Assembly: GCA_022839785.1 (NCBI GenBank)
Contig: JALHJW010000001.1
Location: 543,771-607,770 of the forward strand
From: Desulfovibrio sp.
GTDB lineage: Bacteria > Desulfobacterota > Desulfovibrionia > Desulfovibrionales > Desulfovibrionaceae
DNA length: 64,000 nt
Direction: 5' to 3'
The notes beneath the pieces were generated by a model. It worked only from the letters and a program-made list of their open reading frames with translations, was not told the DNA's origin and made no database searches. Shown here one piece after another: positions 50,515 through 60,595 of this stretch. The translations under genes were made by a program, and so were the position numbers. Positions within the stretch are counted from its first letter, which is position 1; every line of letters starts with the position of its first letter.

Positions 50515-51132
50515 ATGGACATACCGAACGGATCGAAACTGCTGCTGGAAGTGCACGGCTCCAAGGAGCGCATCGGCTGCGCCATGGTCGGCCACGACCA
50601 GGGGGCCTACATCGCCTGCAAGCCCGTCTCCGGCGCTCTCGCCAAGCTGGCCTCCGGCCTGCCGGTCATGGCCCGGTGCCTGCTCGACGGCGACGTGGTG
50701 GGCTTTCCGGCCAAAGTCACCGGCTACATCGCCAAGCCCTTTCCCCTGATATTCCTGTCCTGGCCGCAGGAAATCGAACGCCAGCCCCTGCGCAAGGCCA
50801 AGCGCGTGGACTGCTACTTTCCCGGCGTCTTTCTGCACCGCGGCCGTGAGCACAAGGGGCTGATCATCGACCTCTCCGCCGGAGGCTGCCGCATCCGTTT
50901 CGACCAGCTCGGGCCGGAATACCAGAAGATATTCCAGTGCGGCGACGAGATGAAGGTCTTCTTCTACATCTTCGACAAGGACGACCACTACTCCCTGGAC
51001 GCGCTCATCCAGAACGTCTCCGTGGAGAAGGGCAAACTGGCGGTGGGCCTGCGCTTCGAGAAGATCAGGCCCGAGGTGATGGGGAAGATCGAGGAGTACG
51101 TGGAGTCCGTGCTCCTGGCCCTGCAGGAGTAG
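50515..51132 (+). CDS. PilZ-domain cyclic di-GMP receptor (YcgR-like)
   Basis: This 205-residue protein has an N-terminal PilZN/YcgR-like barrel (about 5-88) and a C-terminal PilZ domain. The c-di-GMP-binding motifs are both present: RxxxR at 93-97 (RKAKR) and DxSxxG at 119-124 (DLSAGG). YcgR-type proteins bind c-di-GMP and act on the flagellar motor or surface behaviour. It is a single gene, and ATG 50515 follows GGAGCGTGAACG. It complements the HD-GYP gene 6 kb away. Confidence 0.9.
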   Translation: MDIPNGSKLLLEVHGSKERIGCAMVGHDQGAYIACKPVSGALAKLASGLPVMARCLLDGDVVGFPAKVTGYIAKPFPLIFLSWPQEIERQPLRKAKRVDCYFPGVFLHRGREHKGLIIDLSAGGCRIRFDQLGPEYQKIFQCGDEMKVFFYIFDKDDHYSLDALIQNVSVEKGKLAVGLRFEKIRPEVMGKIEEYVESVLLALQE

Positions 51133-51149
51133 GCCGGAGGGCGCGCGGC

Positions 51150-51479
51150 CTACTGCAGGGGGCCGGGGCGGCGCACGCCCCAGTGACCCTTGGGGATGGG
51201 CAGGCACAGGCCGCTGCCCGGCAGGTCCGCGCACATGAGCAGATCGCCGGTGCGCTCGTCGAAGTATATCCGGTCCAGAAACATGGCCAGGGCGCGCGAG
51301 GCCGTGACCCGTTCGTCCCGCGCCAGGCAGCGCTCCAGCAGGGCGCGGCCCGCGGCGCGCACGAGCCTGAGCGCCTCGGCGGACATGGTGATGTCCTGGT
51401 AGTCCATCACGTGCAGGCCCTCCTGCCCCGCCTCGGGCGGAAGAAAGGGGCCGGGTTCCGTATGCAGCGTCGGTTTCAT
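51150..51479 (-). CDS. Small protein of unknown function
   Basis: This is a 109-residue soluble protein with no recognised domain. Start ATG 51479 is fixed by GGGAGGAT 4 nt upstream, which supports it as real. It is acidic in the middle and ends GHWGVRRPGPLQ. It is convergent with the PilZ gene and divergent from plsC. Confidence 0.6.
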   Translation of the reverse strand: MKPTLHTEPGPFLPPEAGQEGLHVMDYQDITMSAEALRLVRAAGRALLERCLARDERVTASRALAMFLDRIYFDERTGDLLMCADLPGSGLCLPIPKGHWGVRRPGPLQ

Positions 51480-51618
51480 GACATCCTCCCTGGGCATGCG
51501 GGGGACAAAGCAACCGCCGTGCCATCCCGCGCCGATCCCTGTGCGGCGGGATTTAAAGGCCCGGCCCCTTGTTCGCCGCCCCCTTTTTCCGTACTCTCCG
51601 CCCGAGAGGTCCCCCCGC

Positions 51619-52315
51619 ATGCTTCACAATGTCTTGATCTGGCTCGTCTTCCTGCCGATGACCGCGGTCTATTCGGTGCTCGCCATCACCTTTCCCGGCC
51701 TCACGGACTGGATACAGAAAATCTGGGGAGGGCTGGCCGTGTTCTGCGCCGGGGCGCGCGTCGAGGCCGATCTATCGGCCCTCGAAGCGGGGAAGACCTA
51801 TGTCTTCATGGCCAACCACCAGAGCCAGTTCGACATCCTGCTGCTCTTCGCCCTGCTGCACGGCCATCGGGTGCGCTTCGTGGCCAAGCAGGAACTCTTC
51901 TCCATCCCCCTGCTGGGCTGGGCCATGGGCCGCGCCGGGCACATCCCCATCGACCGGGGCAACAGCCTTTCGGCCATGAAGAGCCTGGACCGCGCGGCGC
52001 AAAAGGCCAGGGACGGCGTCTCGGTCATCGTCTTCCCCGAGGGCACGCGCGCGCCCGAGGAGCCCGAGGAACTGCAGGAGTTCAAGATCGGCGGCATGAT
52101 CCTGGCCCTCAAGACCGGCCTGCCCGTGGTCCCGCTGGTCATGACCGGGACGGCCCGGCTGCTGCCCAAGAAAAGCCTGCGCTTCAGGCCGGGCGTCATC
52201 CGCGTGCGCGCCCTGCCCCCCATCCTGACCGAGGGCCGCTACACGCTCAAGCAGCGCGAAGTCTTCAAGGACGACCTCTACCGCCTCATGAACGGGGCGT
52301 ACCGGGAGTTGCGCC

Positions 52316-52323
<8 letters not shown>
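51619..52323 (+). CDS. plsC: 1-acyl-sn-glycerol-3-phosphate acyltransferase
   Basis: This 234-residue membrane-associated acyltransferase turns lysophosphatidate into phosphatidate. It shows the catalytic HX4D (His67-Asp72 in NHQSQFD), the substrate-binding FPEGTR, and an N-terminal hydrophobic segment (3-25). ATG 51619 begins at the first helix and has only a weak Shine-Dalgarno. It overlaps rnj by 8 nt. Confidence 0.9.
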
Positions 52324-53974
<1,651 letters not shown>

Positions 53975-54058
53975 AGCTTCCGGCCCGCGTTGGACACGCC
54001 GCACGCGGGCTGGTAGGAAGCAGGGATCGGCGAACACTCAACCAGCCCGAGGCTCCTC

Positions 54059-54847
54059 ATGCGCATCCTCCGCGTCCTTCACCACGGCAAGGTCTTCTAC
54101 GCGTCGCTCGCGGAGGACGCCGTGCTCTGCCTGAACAAGGACCTCGGCTTCGCCGCGCCCATCCCGCTCTCCGAGCTGACCATCCTGCCCGTGGTCATGC
54201 CCAGCAAGATCGTCTGCGCCGCGGTCAACTACCGCGACCACGGCAAGGAACTGGGCCACTCCATCCCCGAGACCCCGCGCCTCTTCCTCAAGCCCCCGTC
54301 CAGCGTCATCGCCTCGGGCCAGCCCATCGTCCTGCCCGAATCCTCGGCGCGCGTGGACCACGAGGCGGAACTGGCCGTGGTCATGGGCCGCACCTGCAGG
54401 AACGTGGCGGAAGAGGATCTGGACGCCTACATCTTCGGCTACGCCTGCGCCAACGACGTCACGGCCCGCGACCTGCAGGCGCGGGACCAGCTTTTCGGCC
54501 GCTGCAAGGGCTTCGACACCTTCTGCCCCATCGGCCCCTGGATCGAGACCGAGGTGGCCGATCCCGGCAACCTCACGGTGCGCGCCCTGGTGAACGGCGA
54601 GGTGCGCCAGCAGGGCACCACCGCGGATATGATCTTCTCCCCGCGCCGCCTGGTCAGCTTCATCTCCACGATCATGACCCTGAATCCGGGCGACGTGGTC
54701 CTCACCGGCACGCCCGCGGGCGTGAGCCCCCTCGACGACGGCGACGAGGTGCGCATCGACATCGAGGCCGTGGGCGTGCTCATCAATCCGGTGGTCGGCC
54801 CGGCCTCGGGCGGGGCTTCCGGCGAGACGCCGCAGAGCGTGCAGTAG
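54059..54847 (+). CDS. Fumarylacetoacetate hydrolase-family protein
   Basis: This 262-residue cytoplasmic FAH-fold protein shows AAVNYRDHGKE, RLFLKPPSSV, the metal-binding VDHEAELAVVMGR, and DVVLTGTPAGV. Members include acylpyruvases, oxaloacetate decarboxylases and 2-keto-4-pentenoate hydratases; the substrate cannot be told from sequence alone. It stands alone after rnj and is followed by a hairpin terminator. Confidence 0.88.
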   Translation: MRILRVLHHGKVFYASLAEDAVLCLNKDLGFAAPIPLSELTILPVVMPSKIVCAAVNYRDHGKELGHSIPETPRLFLKPPSSVIASGQPIVLPESSARVDHEAELAVVMGRTCRNVAEEDLDAYIFGYACANDVTARDLQARDQLFGRCKGFDTFCPIGPWIETEVADPGNLTVRALVNGEVRQQGTTADMIFSPRRLVSFISTIMTLNPGDVVLTGTPAGVSPLDDGDEVRIDIEAVGVLINPVVGPASGGASGETPQSVQ

Positions 54848-54871
54848 CCGTCCCCCCTCCTTTCTTGGTTT

Positions 54872-54894
54872 CCCCCGGCAGGCCCTGCCGGGGG
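54872..54894 (+). terminator. Hairpin terminator between the FAH-family gene and rpsB
   Basis: Arms 54872-54882 and 54884-54894 pair perfectly (effective stem 8-9 bp), followed by CTTGCC. The rpsB -35 starts 2 nt downstream. Confidence 0.65.
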
Positions 54895-54895
54895 C

Positions 54896-54924
54896 TTGCC
54901 ATTGTCCGTGGATTTGGTTAGATA
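54896..54924 (+). promoter_or_regulatory. Sigma-70 promoter of rpsB
   Basis: TTGCCA (54896-54901), a 17-nt spacer and TAGATA (54919-54924). It gives a leader of about 90 nt before rpsB, in which S2 autoregulation could act. Confidence 0.7.
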
Positions 54925-55022
54925 CCCCGGTTCCATAACGACGCACACCCCGCCAGACTTCGGGTGGCCCGCGACGGCGCGGGCCCGGGCAGGGGTGGAG
55001 GAAAAACCCAAGGAGACTCACC

Positions 55023-55790
<768 letters not shown>

Positions 55791-55803
55791 GGAGCACGAC
55801 GCC

Positions 55804-56418
55804 ATGAGCATTTCCGCTTCCCAGGTGAAGGACCTGCGCGACAAGACCGGCGCGGGCATGATGGACTGCAAGAAGGCCCTGGCCGAGTGCGGCGGCAACG
55901 AGGAGAAGGCCATCGCCTGGCTGCGCGAGAAGGGCATCGCCAAGGCCGCCAAGCGCGCCGGCCGCGCCGCCTCCGAAGGCCTGATCGGCTCCTACATCCA
56001 CTCCAACGGCAAGATCGGCGTCATGGTCGAGATCAAGTGCGAGACCGACTTCGTGGCCCGCTCCGAGCGTTTCCAGGAGTTCGCCAAGAACGTGGCCATG
56101 CAGATCGCCGCCGCCGCGCCCGTCTGCCTCAAGGCCGAGGACGTGCCCGCCGACCTCCTGGCCAAGGAGCGCGAGATCTACAAGAACCAGGCCATGGCCG
56201 AGGGCAAGCCCGAGCAGATCGCCGAGAAGATCGTCGAGGGCCGGGTGAAGAAGTTCTACAAGGAAGTCTGCTTGCTGGAGCAGCCGTTCATCAAGGACGA
56301 CAAGCTGACCATCCAGGACCTCCTGAACGACCTCGTCTCGGTCCTGGGCGAGAACGTCCAGGTCGGACGCTTCGTCCGAATGGCCCTGGGCGAAGACCAG
56401 CAGGACGCCGCCGAATAG
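55804..56418 (+). CDS. tsf: Elongation factor Ts
   Basis: This 204-residue guanine-nucleotide exchange factor for EF-Tu shows VKDLRDKTGAGMMDCKKAL (UBA-like N-terminus) and GKIGVMVEIKCETDFVAR. It is the short form of the family (E. coli is 283 residues), as in thermophiles and some deltaproteobacteria, with only one dimerisation-type core. It ends in a strong terminator. Confidence 0.96.
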   Translation: MSISASQVKDLRDKTGAGMMDCKKALAECGGNEEKAIAWLREKGIAKAAKRAGRAASEGLIGSYIHSNGKIGVMVEIKCETDFVARSERFQEFAKNVAMQIAAAAPVCLKAEDVPADLLAKEREIYKNQAMAEGKPEQIAEKIVEGRVKKFYKEVCLLEQPFIKDDKLTIQDLLNDLVSVLGENVQVGRFVRMALGEDQQDAAE

Positions 56419-56427
56419 CTGAATCGA

Positions 56428-56454
56428 GGCGGGCCGCAAGGCCCGCCTTTTTTT
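56428..56454 (+). terminator. Rho-independent terminator after tsf
   Basis: GGCGGGCC (56428-56435), loop GCAA, GGCCCGCC (56440-56447) and seven T residues. It cuts rpsB-tsf from pyrH. Confidence 0.93.
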
Positions 56455-56478
56455 CGTCCCCCGGTCCGCGCCGCCGGA

Positions 56479-56507
56479 TTGCCTTGCCGGACCGAAGGGG
56501 ATATCCT
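56479..56507 (+). promoter_or_regulatory. Candidate promoter of the pyrH-frr-uppS unit
   Basis: TTGCCT (56479-56484), a 17-nt spacer and TATCCT (56502-56507), each 4/6 to consensus, lying after the tsf terminator and 43 nt before pyrH. Confidence 0.4.
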
Positions 56508-56550
56508 CTCTCACTTCTAGACACGCCGCGCGTCGGCGCAGAGGACGGAC

Positions 56551-57270
56551 ATGCCCAAACTCCGCTACAAACGCGTTCTGCTCAAACTCTCGGGCGAGGC
56601 CCTGGCCGGGGACCAGAAGTTCGGCATCAACCCGCCCACCCTGGACGTCATCGGCAAGGAGATCGTCGAGGTCCACAAACTGGGTCTGGAGATGGTCCTG
56701 GTCATCGGCGGCGGCAACATCTTCCGCGGCATGTCCGAGTCCGCCAAGGGCATGGACCGCGCCTCGGCCGACTACATGGGCATGCTGGCCACGGTGCTCA
56801 ACGCCCTGGCCGTGCAGGACGCCCTGGAGAAACTCGGCGTCGAGACCCGCGTGCTCTCGGCCATCGCCATGCGCGAGGTCTGCGAGCCCTACATCCGCCG
56901 CCGCGCCATCCGCCACCTGGAGCACGGACGCGTGGTCATCTGCGCCGCGGGCACGGGCAACCCCTATTTCACCACCGACACGGCGGCCGCGCTGCGCGCC
57001 AACGAACTCAAGTGCGAGGCCATCCTCAAGGCCACCAAGGTGAGCGGCGTTTACGACAAGGACCCCATGAAGCACGCCGACGCCGTGATGTTCAAGACCA
57101 TCCCCTTCATGGAGACCCTGGAACGCCGCCTCAAGGTCATGGACTCCACGGCCATCTCCCTGGCCATGGACAACAACCTTCCCATTGTCGTGTTCAACCT
57201 CTTCACGCCCGGAAACATCAAGCGGGTCGCCCAGGGCGAAGACATCGGAACCACGGTAACAGGAGGCTAG
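56551..57270 (+). CDS. pyrH: UMP kinase
   Basis: This 239-residue amino-acid-kinase-fold enzyme phosphorylates UMP for pyrimidine nucleotide supply. It shows YKRVLLKLSGEALAG, VIGGGNIFRG and GTGNPYFTTDTAAALRA. The length is standard. It lies 3 nt before frr, the usual pairing. Confidence 0.97.
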   Translation: MPKLRYKRVLLKLSGEALAGDQKFGINPPTLDVIGKEIVEVHKLGLEMVLVIGGGNIFRGMSESAKGMDRASADYMGMLATVLNALAVQDALEKLGVETRVLSAIAMREVCEPYIRRRAIRHLEHGRVVICAAGTGNPYFTTDTAAALRANELKCEAILKATKVSGVYDKDPMKHADAVMFKTIPFMETLERRLKVMDSTAISLAMDNNLPIVVFNLFTPGNIKRVAQGEDIGTTVTGG

Positions 57271-57273
57271 ACG

Positions 57274-57828
57274 ATGCAATCCGTGCTCAAGGACTGCGAA
57301 GACAAGATGAAGAAGGCCGTGGAGAGCCTGAAGCGCGAATTCGGAAAGCTGCGCACGGGCCGCGCCTCCACGACCCTGGTGGACAACCTCAAGGTCGACT
57401 ACTACGGCACGCCCACCCCGCTGAACCAGATCGCCTCGGTGGCGGTCCCCGACTCGCGGACCATCACCATCCAGCCCTGGGACCGGAACGCCTTCTCCAT
57501 CATCGACAAGGCCATCCGCACCTCGGACCTCGGCATCAGCGCGGTCAACGACGGAAAGCTGCTGCGCATCAGCATCCCGCCGCTGACCGAGGAGCGCCGC
57601 AAGGATCTCGTCAAGGTCGCCAAGAAGTACACCGAGGAGACCAAGGTCGCCATCCGCAACATCCGTCGCGACGGCAACGAGCACCTGAAGAAGCTGGAGA
57701 AGGACAAGGACATCACCCAGGACGACCTGAAAAAGGGCCAGGACGAGGTCCAGAAGCTGACCGACGGCTTGATCAAGAAGGCCGACCAGGTCCTGGCGGA
57801 AAAAGAAAAAGAGATCATGGAGATCTAG
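57274..57828 (+). CDS. frr: Ribosome recycling factor
   Basis: This 184-residue two-domain protein splits post-termination ribosomes with EF-G. It shows LRTGRAS, YYGTPTPLNQIASV and the coiled-coil C-terminal helices rich in Lys/Glu. The length is standard. It ends 5 nt before uppS. Confidence 0.97.
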   Translation: MQSVLKDCEDKMKKAVESLKREFGKLRTGRASTTLVDNLKVDYYGTPTPLNQIASVAVPDSRTITIQPWDRNAFSIIDKAIRTSDLGISAVNDGKLLRISIPPLTEERRKDLVKVAKKYTEETKVAIRNIRRDGNEHLKKLEKDKDITQDDLKKGQDEVQKLTDGLIKKADQVLAEKEKEIMEI

Positions 57829-57833
57829 GCTCC

Positions 57834-58544
57834 ATGTCCAGCCCCGCCGGAGCGCTTCCGGCGCACATCGCGATCATCATGGACGGCAACGGCCGCTGGG
57901 CGAAGGCCCGCGGCCTGCCGCGCAGCGAGGGCCACAAGGCGGGCACCGGGACGGCCAAGGCCATCGTCACGCACTGCCGCCGGCTGGGCGTGCGCCACCT
58001 CACGCTCTACACCTTCTCCAGCGAGAACTGGGCGCGGCCCAAGGACGAGATCGGCTTCCTTTTCGGGCTCCTGGCCGACTTCATGACCCGCGAGCTGCCC
58101 AGCCTCATGGAGCAGTCCATCCGCCTCCTGGTCCTGGGCGAACTGGACGACCTGCCCTTCGCCACGCGCAAGGTGCTGGAGCACGCCATCAAGAAGACCG
58201 CGCAAAACACGGCCATGACCCTCAATCTGGCGCTCAACTACGGCAGCCGCGCGGAGATCGTGCGCGCCGCCCGCCGCTTGGTCGAGGACGGCCTCGCCCC
58301 GGATCAGGTCACCGAGGCGGCCCTGGCCGCCCGTCTCTACACTGCGGGCCAGCCCGATCCGGACCTGATCATCCGCACCTCGGGCGAGCTTCGGCTCTCC
58401 AACTACCTCATGTTCCAGGCCGCCTACAGCGAGCTCTCCTTCACGGACACCCTCTGGCCCGACTTCTCCCCGGCCCACCTCGACGCGGCCCTGGCCGACT
58501 TCGCCGGACGCGGCCGCAGGTTCGGCAAGGTGGAGGACGAGTAG
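57834..58544 (+). CDS. uppS: Isoprenyl transferase (undecaprenyl diphosphate synthase)
   Basis: This 236-residue cis-prenyltransferase makes the C55 lipid carrier for peptidoglycan and LPS. It shows IAIIMDGNGRWAKARGLPR, YTFSSENWARP and RTSGELRLSNYLMFQ. ATG 57834 begins 5 nt after frr. In most genomes cdsA follows directly; here a cysteine hydrolase and a rubredoxin gene intervene. Confidence 0.95.
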   Translation: MSSPAGALPAHIAIIMDGNGRWAKARGLPRSEGHKAGTGTAKAIVTHCRRLGVRHLTLYTFSSENWARPKDEIGFLFGLLADFMTRELPSLMEQSIRLLVLGELDDLPFATRKVLEHAIKKTAQNTAMTLNLALNYGSRAEIVRAARRLVEDGLAPDQVTEAALAARLYTAGQPDPDLIIRTSGELRLSNYLMFQAAYSELSFTDTLWPDFSPAHLDAALADFAGRGRRFGKVEDE

Positions 58545-58609
58545 CGGCCAAGGGTCGTTCGTCCCTGTCCCCGCTTTTCGTCACCTGCGGTTTCCGGTAG
58601 GACCGGCGC

Positions 58610-59215
58610 ATGGACGAAACGCCGCAGCATCCCGTCGCCCTGGCCATCATCGACATGCAACAGGATTTCGTCCTGCCCGGCGGCGCGGCCTGCGTGGCCG
58701 GGGCGCGGACCACCGTGCCCGCGCTCCGGACGCTGCTCGGCCTGGCGCGGGCGCGGGGCTGGGCCGTGTTCCACGTCCACCGTCTGCACGAGCCGGACGG
58801 GAGCGACGCGGAGACCACCCGCCGCCACCTCTTCGCCGAGGGGCGCGGCATCTGCGTGCGCGGCGGCGAAGGGGCGCGGATCATCCCCGAGCTTGCCCCC
58901 CTGCCCGGCGAACACCTGCTCGTGAAACGCCGCTTCAGCGCCTTCTTCGGCACGGACTTCGAGGCCCGGTTGCGGGCTTTAGGCGTGCGCACCCTGGTCA
59001 TCGGCGGCACGCAGTACCCCAACTGCGTGCGCGGCACGGCCGTGGACGCCCTGGCCCGCGACCTTCGCGTCGTGGTGGTCATGGACGCCTGCTCGGCGCA
59101 GACGGACGAGATCGCCGCGGCCAACGTGGCGGACATGCGGAACATGGGGATCGCCTGCGTGCCCCTGGCCGCCCTGGAGGACACGCTCGGCCAGACGCCG
59201 CCGACGCCCGGCTGA
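58610..59215 (+). CDS. Isochorismatase-family cysteine hydrolase
   Basis: This 201-residue hydrolase has the family triad Asp15 (IDMQQDF), Lys106 (LLVKRRFSAFFGT) and Cys139 (GTQYPNCVRGTAVDA). Relatives act on nicotinamide, ureidoacrylate, N-carbamoylsarcosine and isochorismate; the substrate here is open. It lies 65 nt after uppS and splits the usual uppS-cdsA pair, followed by two direct repeats. Confidence 0.88.
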   Translation: MDETPQHPVALAIIDMQQDFVLPGGAACVAGARTTVPALRTLLGLARARGWAVFHVHRLHEPDGSDAETTRRHLFAEGRGICVRGGEGARIIPELAPLPGEHLLVKRRFSAFFGTDFEARLRALGVRTLVIGGTQYPNCVRGTAVDALARDLRVVVVMDACSAQTDEIAAANVADMRNMGIACVPLAALEDTLGQTPPTPG

Positions 59216-59224
59216 GAGCGCGCG

Positions 59225-59256
59225 GGCCGAGTCGTCAGCCTCGAAAAATACCGCTA
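59225..59256 (+). repeat. 32-nt direct repeat, first copy
   Basis: This is 30/32 identical to 59351-59382, differing at positions 9 and 11 of the unit. The shared core is CAGCCTCGAAAAATACCGCT. The copies start 126 nt apart. Confidence 0.85.
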
Positions 59257-59350
59257 CGCCAGCCGTTGGCGAGCGTCCCTCGCGAACCTTACGGATGGCG
59301 ACAGCACGGCGGCCTGCGCAATGTCGGCCCCGCGCCTTCCGTGCATGGAA

Positions 59351-59382
59351 GGCCGAGTTGCCAGCCTCGAAAAATACCGCTA
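59351..59382 (+). repeat. 32-nt direct repeat, second copy
   Basis: This is the partner of 59225-59256. It lies 36 nt before a candidate promoter -35 and 99 nt before the rubredoxin start codon. The 59216-59480 gap otherwise holds no gene. Confidence 0.85.
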
Positions 59383-59417
59383 GGGTGCGCCGGTATTGCG
59401 TATCCGGGGCATGCGCA

Positions 59418-59445
59418 TTGACTTCCGGGGCGGGCGGGTTATTGT
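59418..59445 (+). promoter_or_regulatory. Candidate promoter of the rubredoxin gene
   Basis: TTGACT (59418-59423), a 16-nt spacer and TATTGT (59440-59445), 36 nt before the start codon and downstream of the second direct repeat. Confidence 0.45.
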
Positions 59446-59480
59446 GGGAAATGACCCGAACCGCAACGCCGGAGACCCCG

Positions 59481-59723
59481 ATGGCTGCCCCCGAAGAGAT
59501 GTATCAGTGCCAGACCGTCAATTGCGGCTACATTTACAACCCGGACAAGGGCGACAGGAAGGGCAAGATTCCCCCGGGCGTGCAGTTCCAGGATCTGCCC
59601 GAGGAATGGCGCTGTCCCATCTGCAAGGCCACCAGGCGGTGCTTCCGCCCTCTGGCCGGTCCGGGCTCCACCAAGGAAGCCACGTGCGAAACGCCCACCA
59701 CCCCCGGCGGAGGCCCCGGATAG
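59481..59723 (+). CDS. Rubredoxin with a CX4C first motif (type 2)
   Basis: This 80-residue protein is a one-iron electron carrier. The iron ligands are Cys10, Cys15, Cys45 and Cys48. The first pair is spaced CX4C (CQTVNC) rather than the usual CX2C, the spacing known for rubredoxin-2 of Desulfovibrio desulfuricans. The second is CPICKA with Lys in place of Gly. GYIYNPDKGD and FQDLPEEWRCP are typical. A Pro/Gly-rich tail follows. ATG 59481 is set by GGAGA 6 nt upstream. Confidence 0.9.
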   Translation: MAAPEEMYQCQTVNCGYIYNPDKGDRKGKIPPGVQFQDLPEEWRCPICKATRRCFRPLAGPGSTKEATCETPTTPGGGPG

Positions 59724-59766
59724 ACGTCTCTTCCGGGACCGCGGCGCGGCGCGGGGGAGGGGCGGC

Positions 59767-60573
59767 ATGAACGCCCCCGGCCTGCGCGCGCGCGTCCTCA
59801 CCTCCGCGGTGCTCATCTGCGGCCTGGCCGCGGTCCTGGCCGTGGGCGGCTGGGTGACGTTCGCGGCCGCCCTGGCCGTGGCCGTCCTCGGCCTGCTGGA
59901 GTTCTACGGCATGTTCTGGGCCGACGGTCTGGGCCTGGGCAAGAAGGCGCTGGGCCTGCTGCTCGCGGCCGGGATATTCCTGGCCGCGGAAAGCGCCGAT
60001 CCGGCGTTCCTGATCCTGGCCGTGACCGCCGCGCTCTGGGCCGGGAACATCTTCTTCCTGGTCTGCTACGCGCGGCGGCCGGACGAGTCGCGCTACCCCA
60101 ACGTCGCGGTGCTCACGGCCGGACTGCTCTACGTGGTCCTGCCCCTGGCCCTGTTCATCTATTTCAGGCCCGTCGAGATCGTCTTCGTCCTGCTCCTGGT
60201 CGTGGCAACGGACACGGGGGGCTATTTCGCGGGCTGCCGCATCGGCGGCCCCAAGATATGGCCCGCCATCAGCCCCAAGAAGACCTGGGCCGGAAGCATC
60301 GGCGGCCTGCTCCTCTCGCTCGCCCTGGCCCTGTCCTACGGAGCGGTCTTCGGCAGCGCCTCCTGGAGGGCCTTCCTGCTGGCCGGGCTGCTGCTGAACC
60401 TTGCCGCCCAGTTCGGCGACTTCTTCGAATCCGCGCTCAAGCGGATGCTCGGCGTCAAGGATTCCGGGACCATCCTGCCCGGCCACGGCGGGGTGCTCGA
60501 CCGCATCGACGGACTGCTCCTGGCGGTCCCGGTCCATGCGGGCCTGCGCGCCGTCCTTCCCCTGTTCGCCTGA
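59767..60573 (+). CDS. cdsA: Phosphatidate cytidylyltransferase
   Basis: This 268-residue inner-membrane enzyme makes CDP-diacylglycerol. It has about seven hydrophobic segments and the C-terminal CDS signature SALKRMLGVKDSGTILPGHG followed by GVLDRIDG. The length is standard. It begins the cdsA-dxr-rseP-tsaB run. Confidence 0.93.
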   Translation: MNAPGLRARVLTSAVLICGLAAVLAVGGWVTFAAALAVAVLGLLEFYGMFWADGLGLGKKALGLLLAAGIFLAAESADPAFLILAVTAALWAGNIFFLVCYARRPDESRYPNVAVLTAGLLYVVLPLALFIYFRPVEIVFVLLLVVATDTGGYFAGCRIGGPKIWPAISPKKTWAGSIGGLLLSLALALSYGAVFGSASWRAFLLAGLLLNLAAQFGDFFESALKRMLGVKDSGTILPGHGGVLDRIDGLLLAVPVHAGLRAVLPLFA

Positions 60574-60595
60574 ACGACGCGATCGCGAGGCTCCA

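Noticed and set aside
59225..59382. The two 32-nt repeats as a minimal CRISPR array
   Set aside because: There are only two copies with a 94-nt spacer and no cas genes; spacers are normally 30-40 nt.
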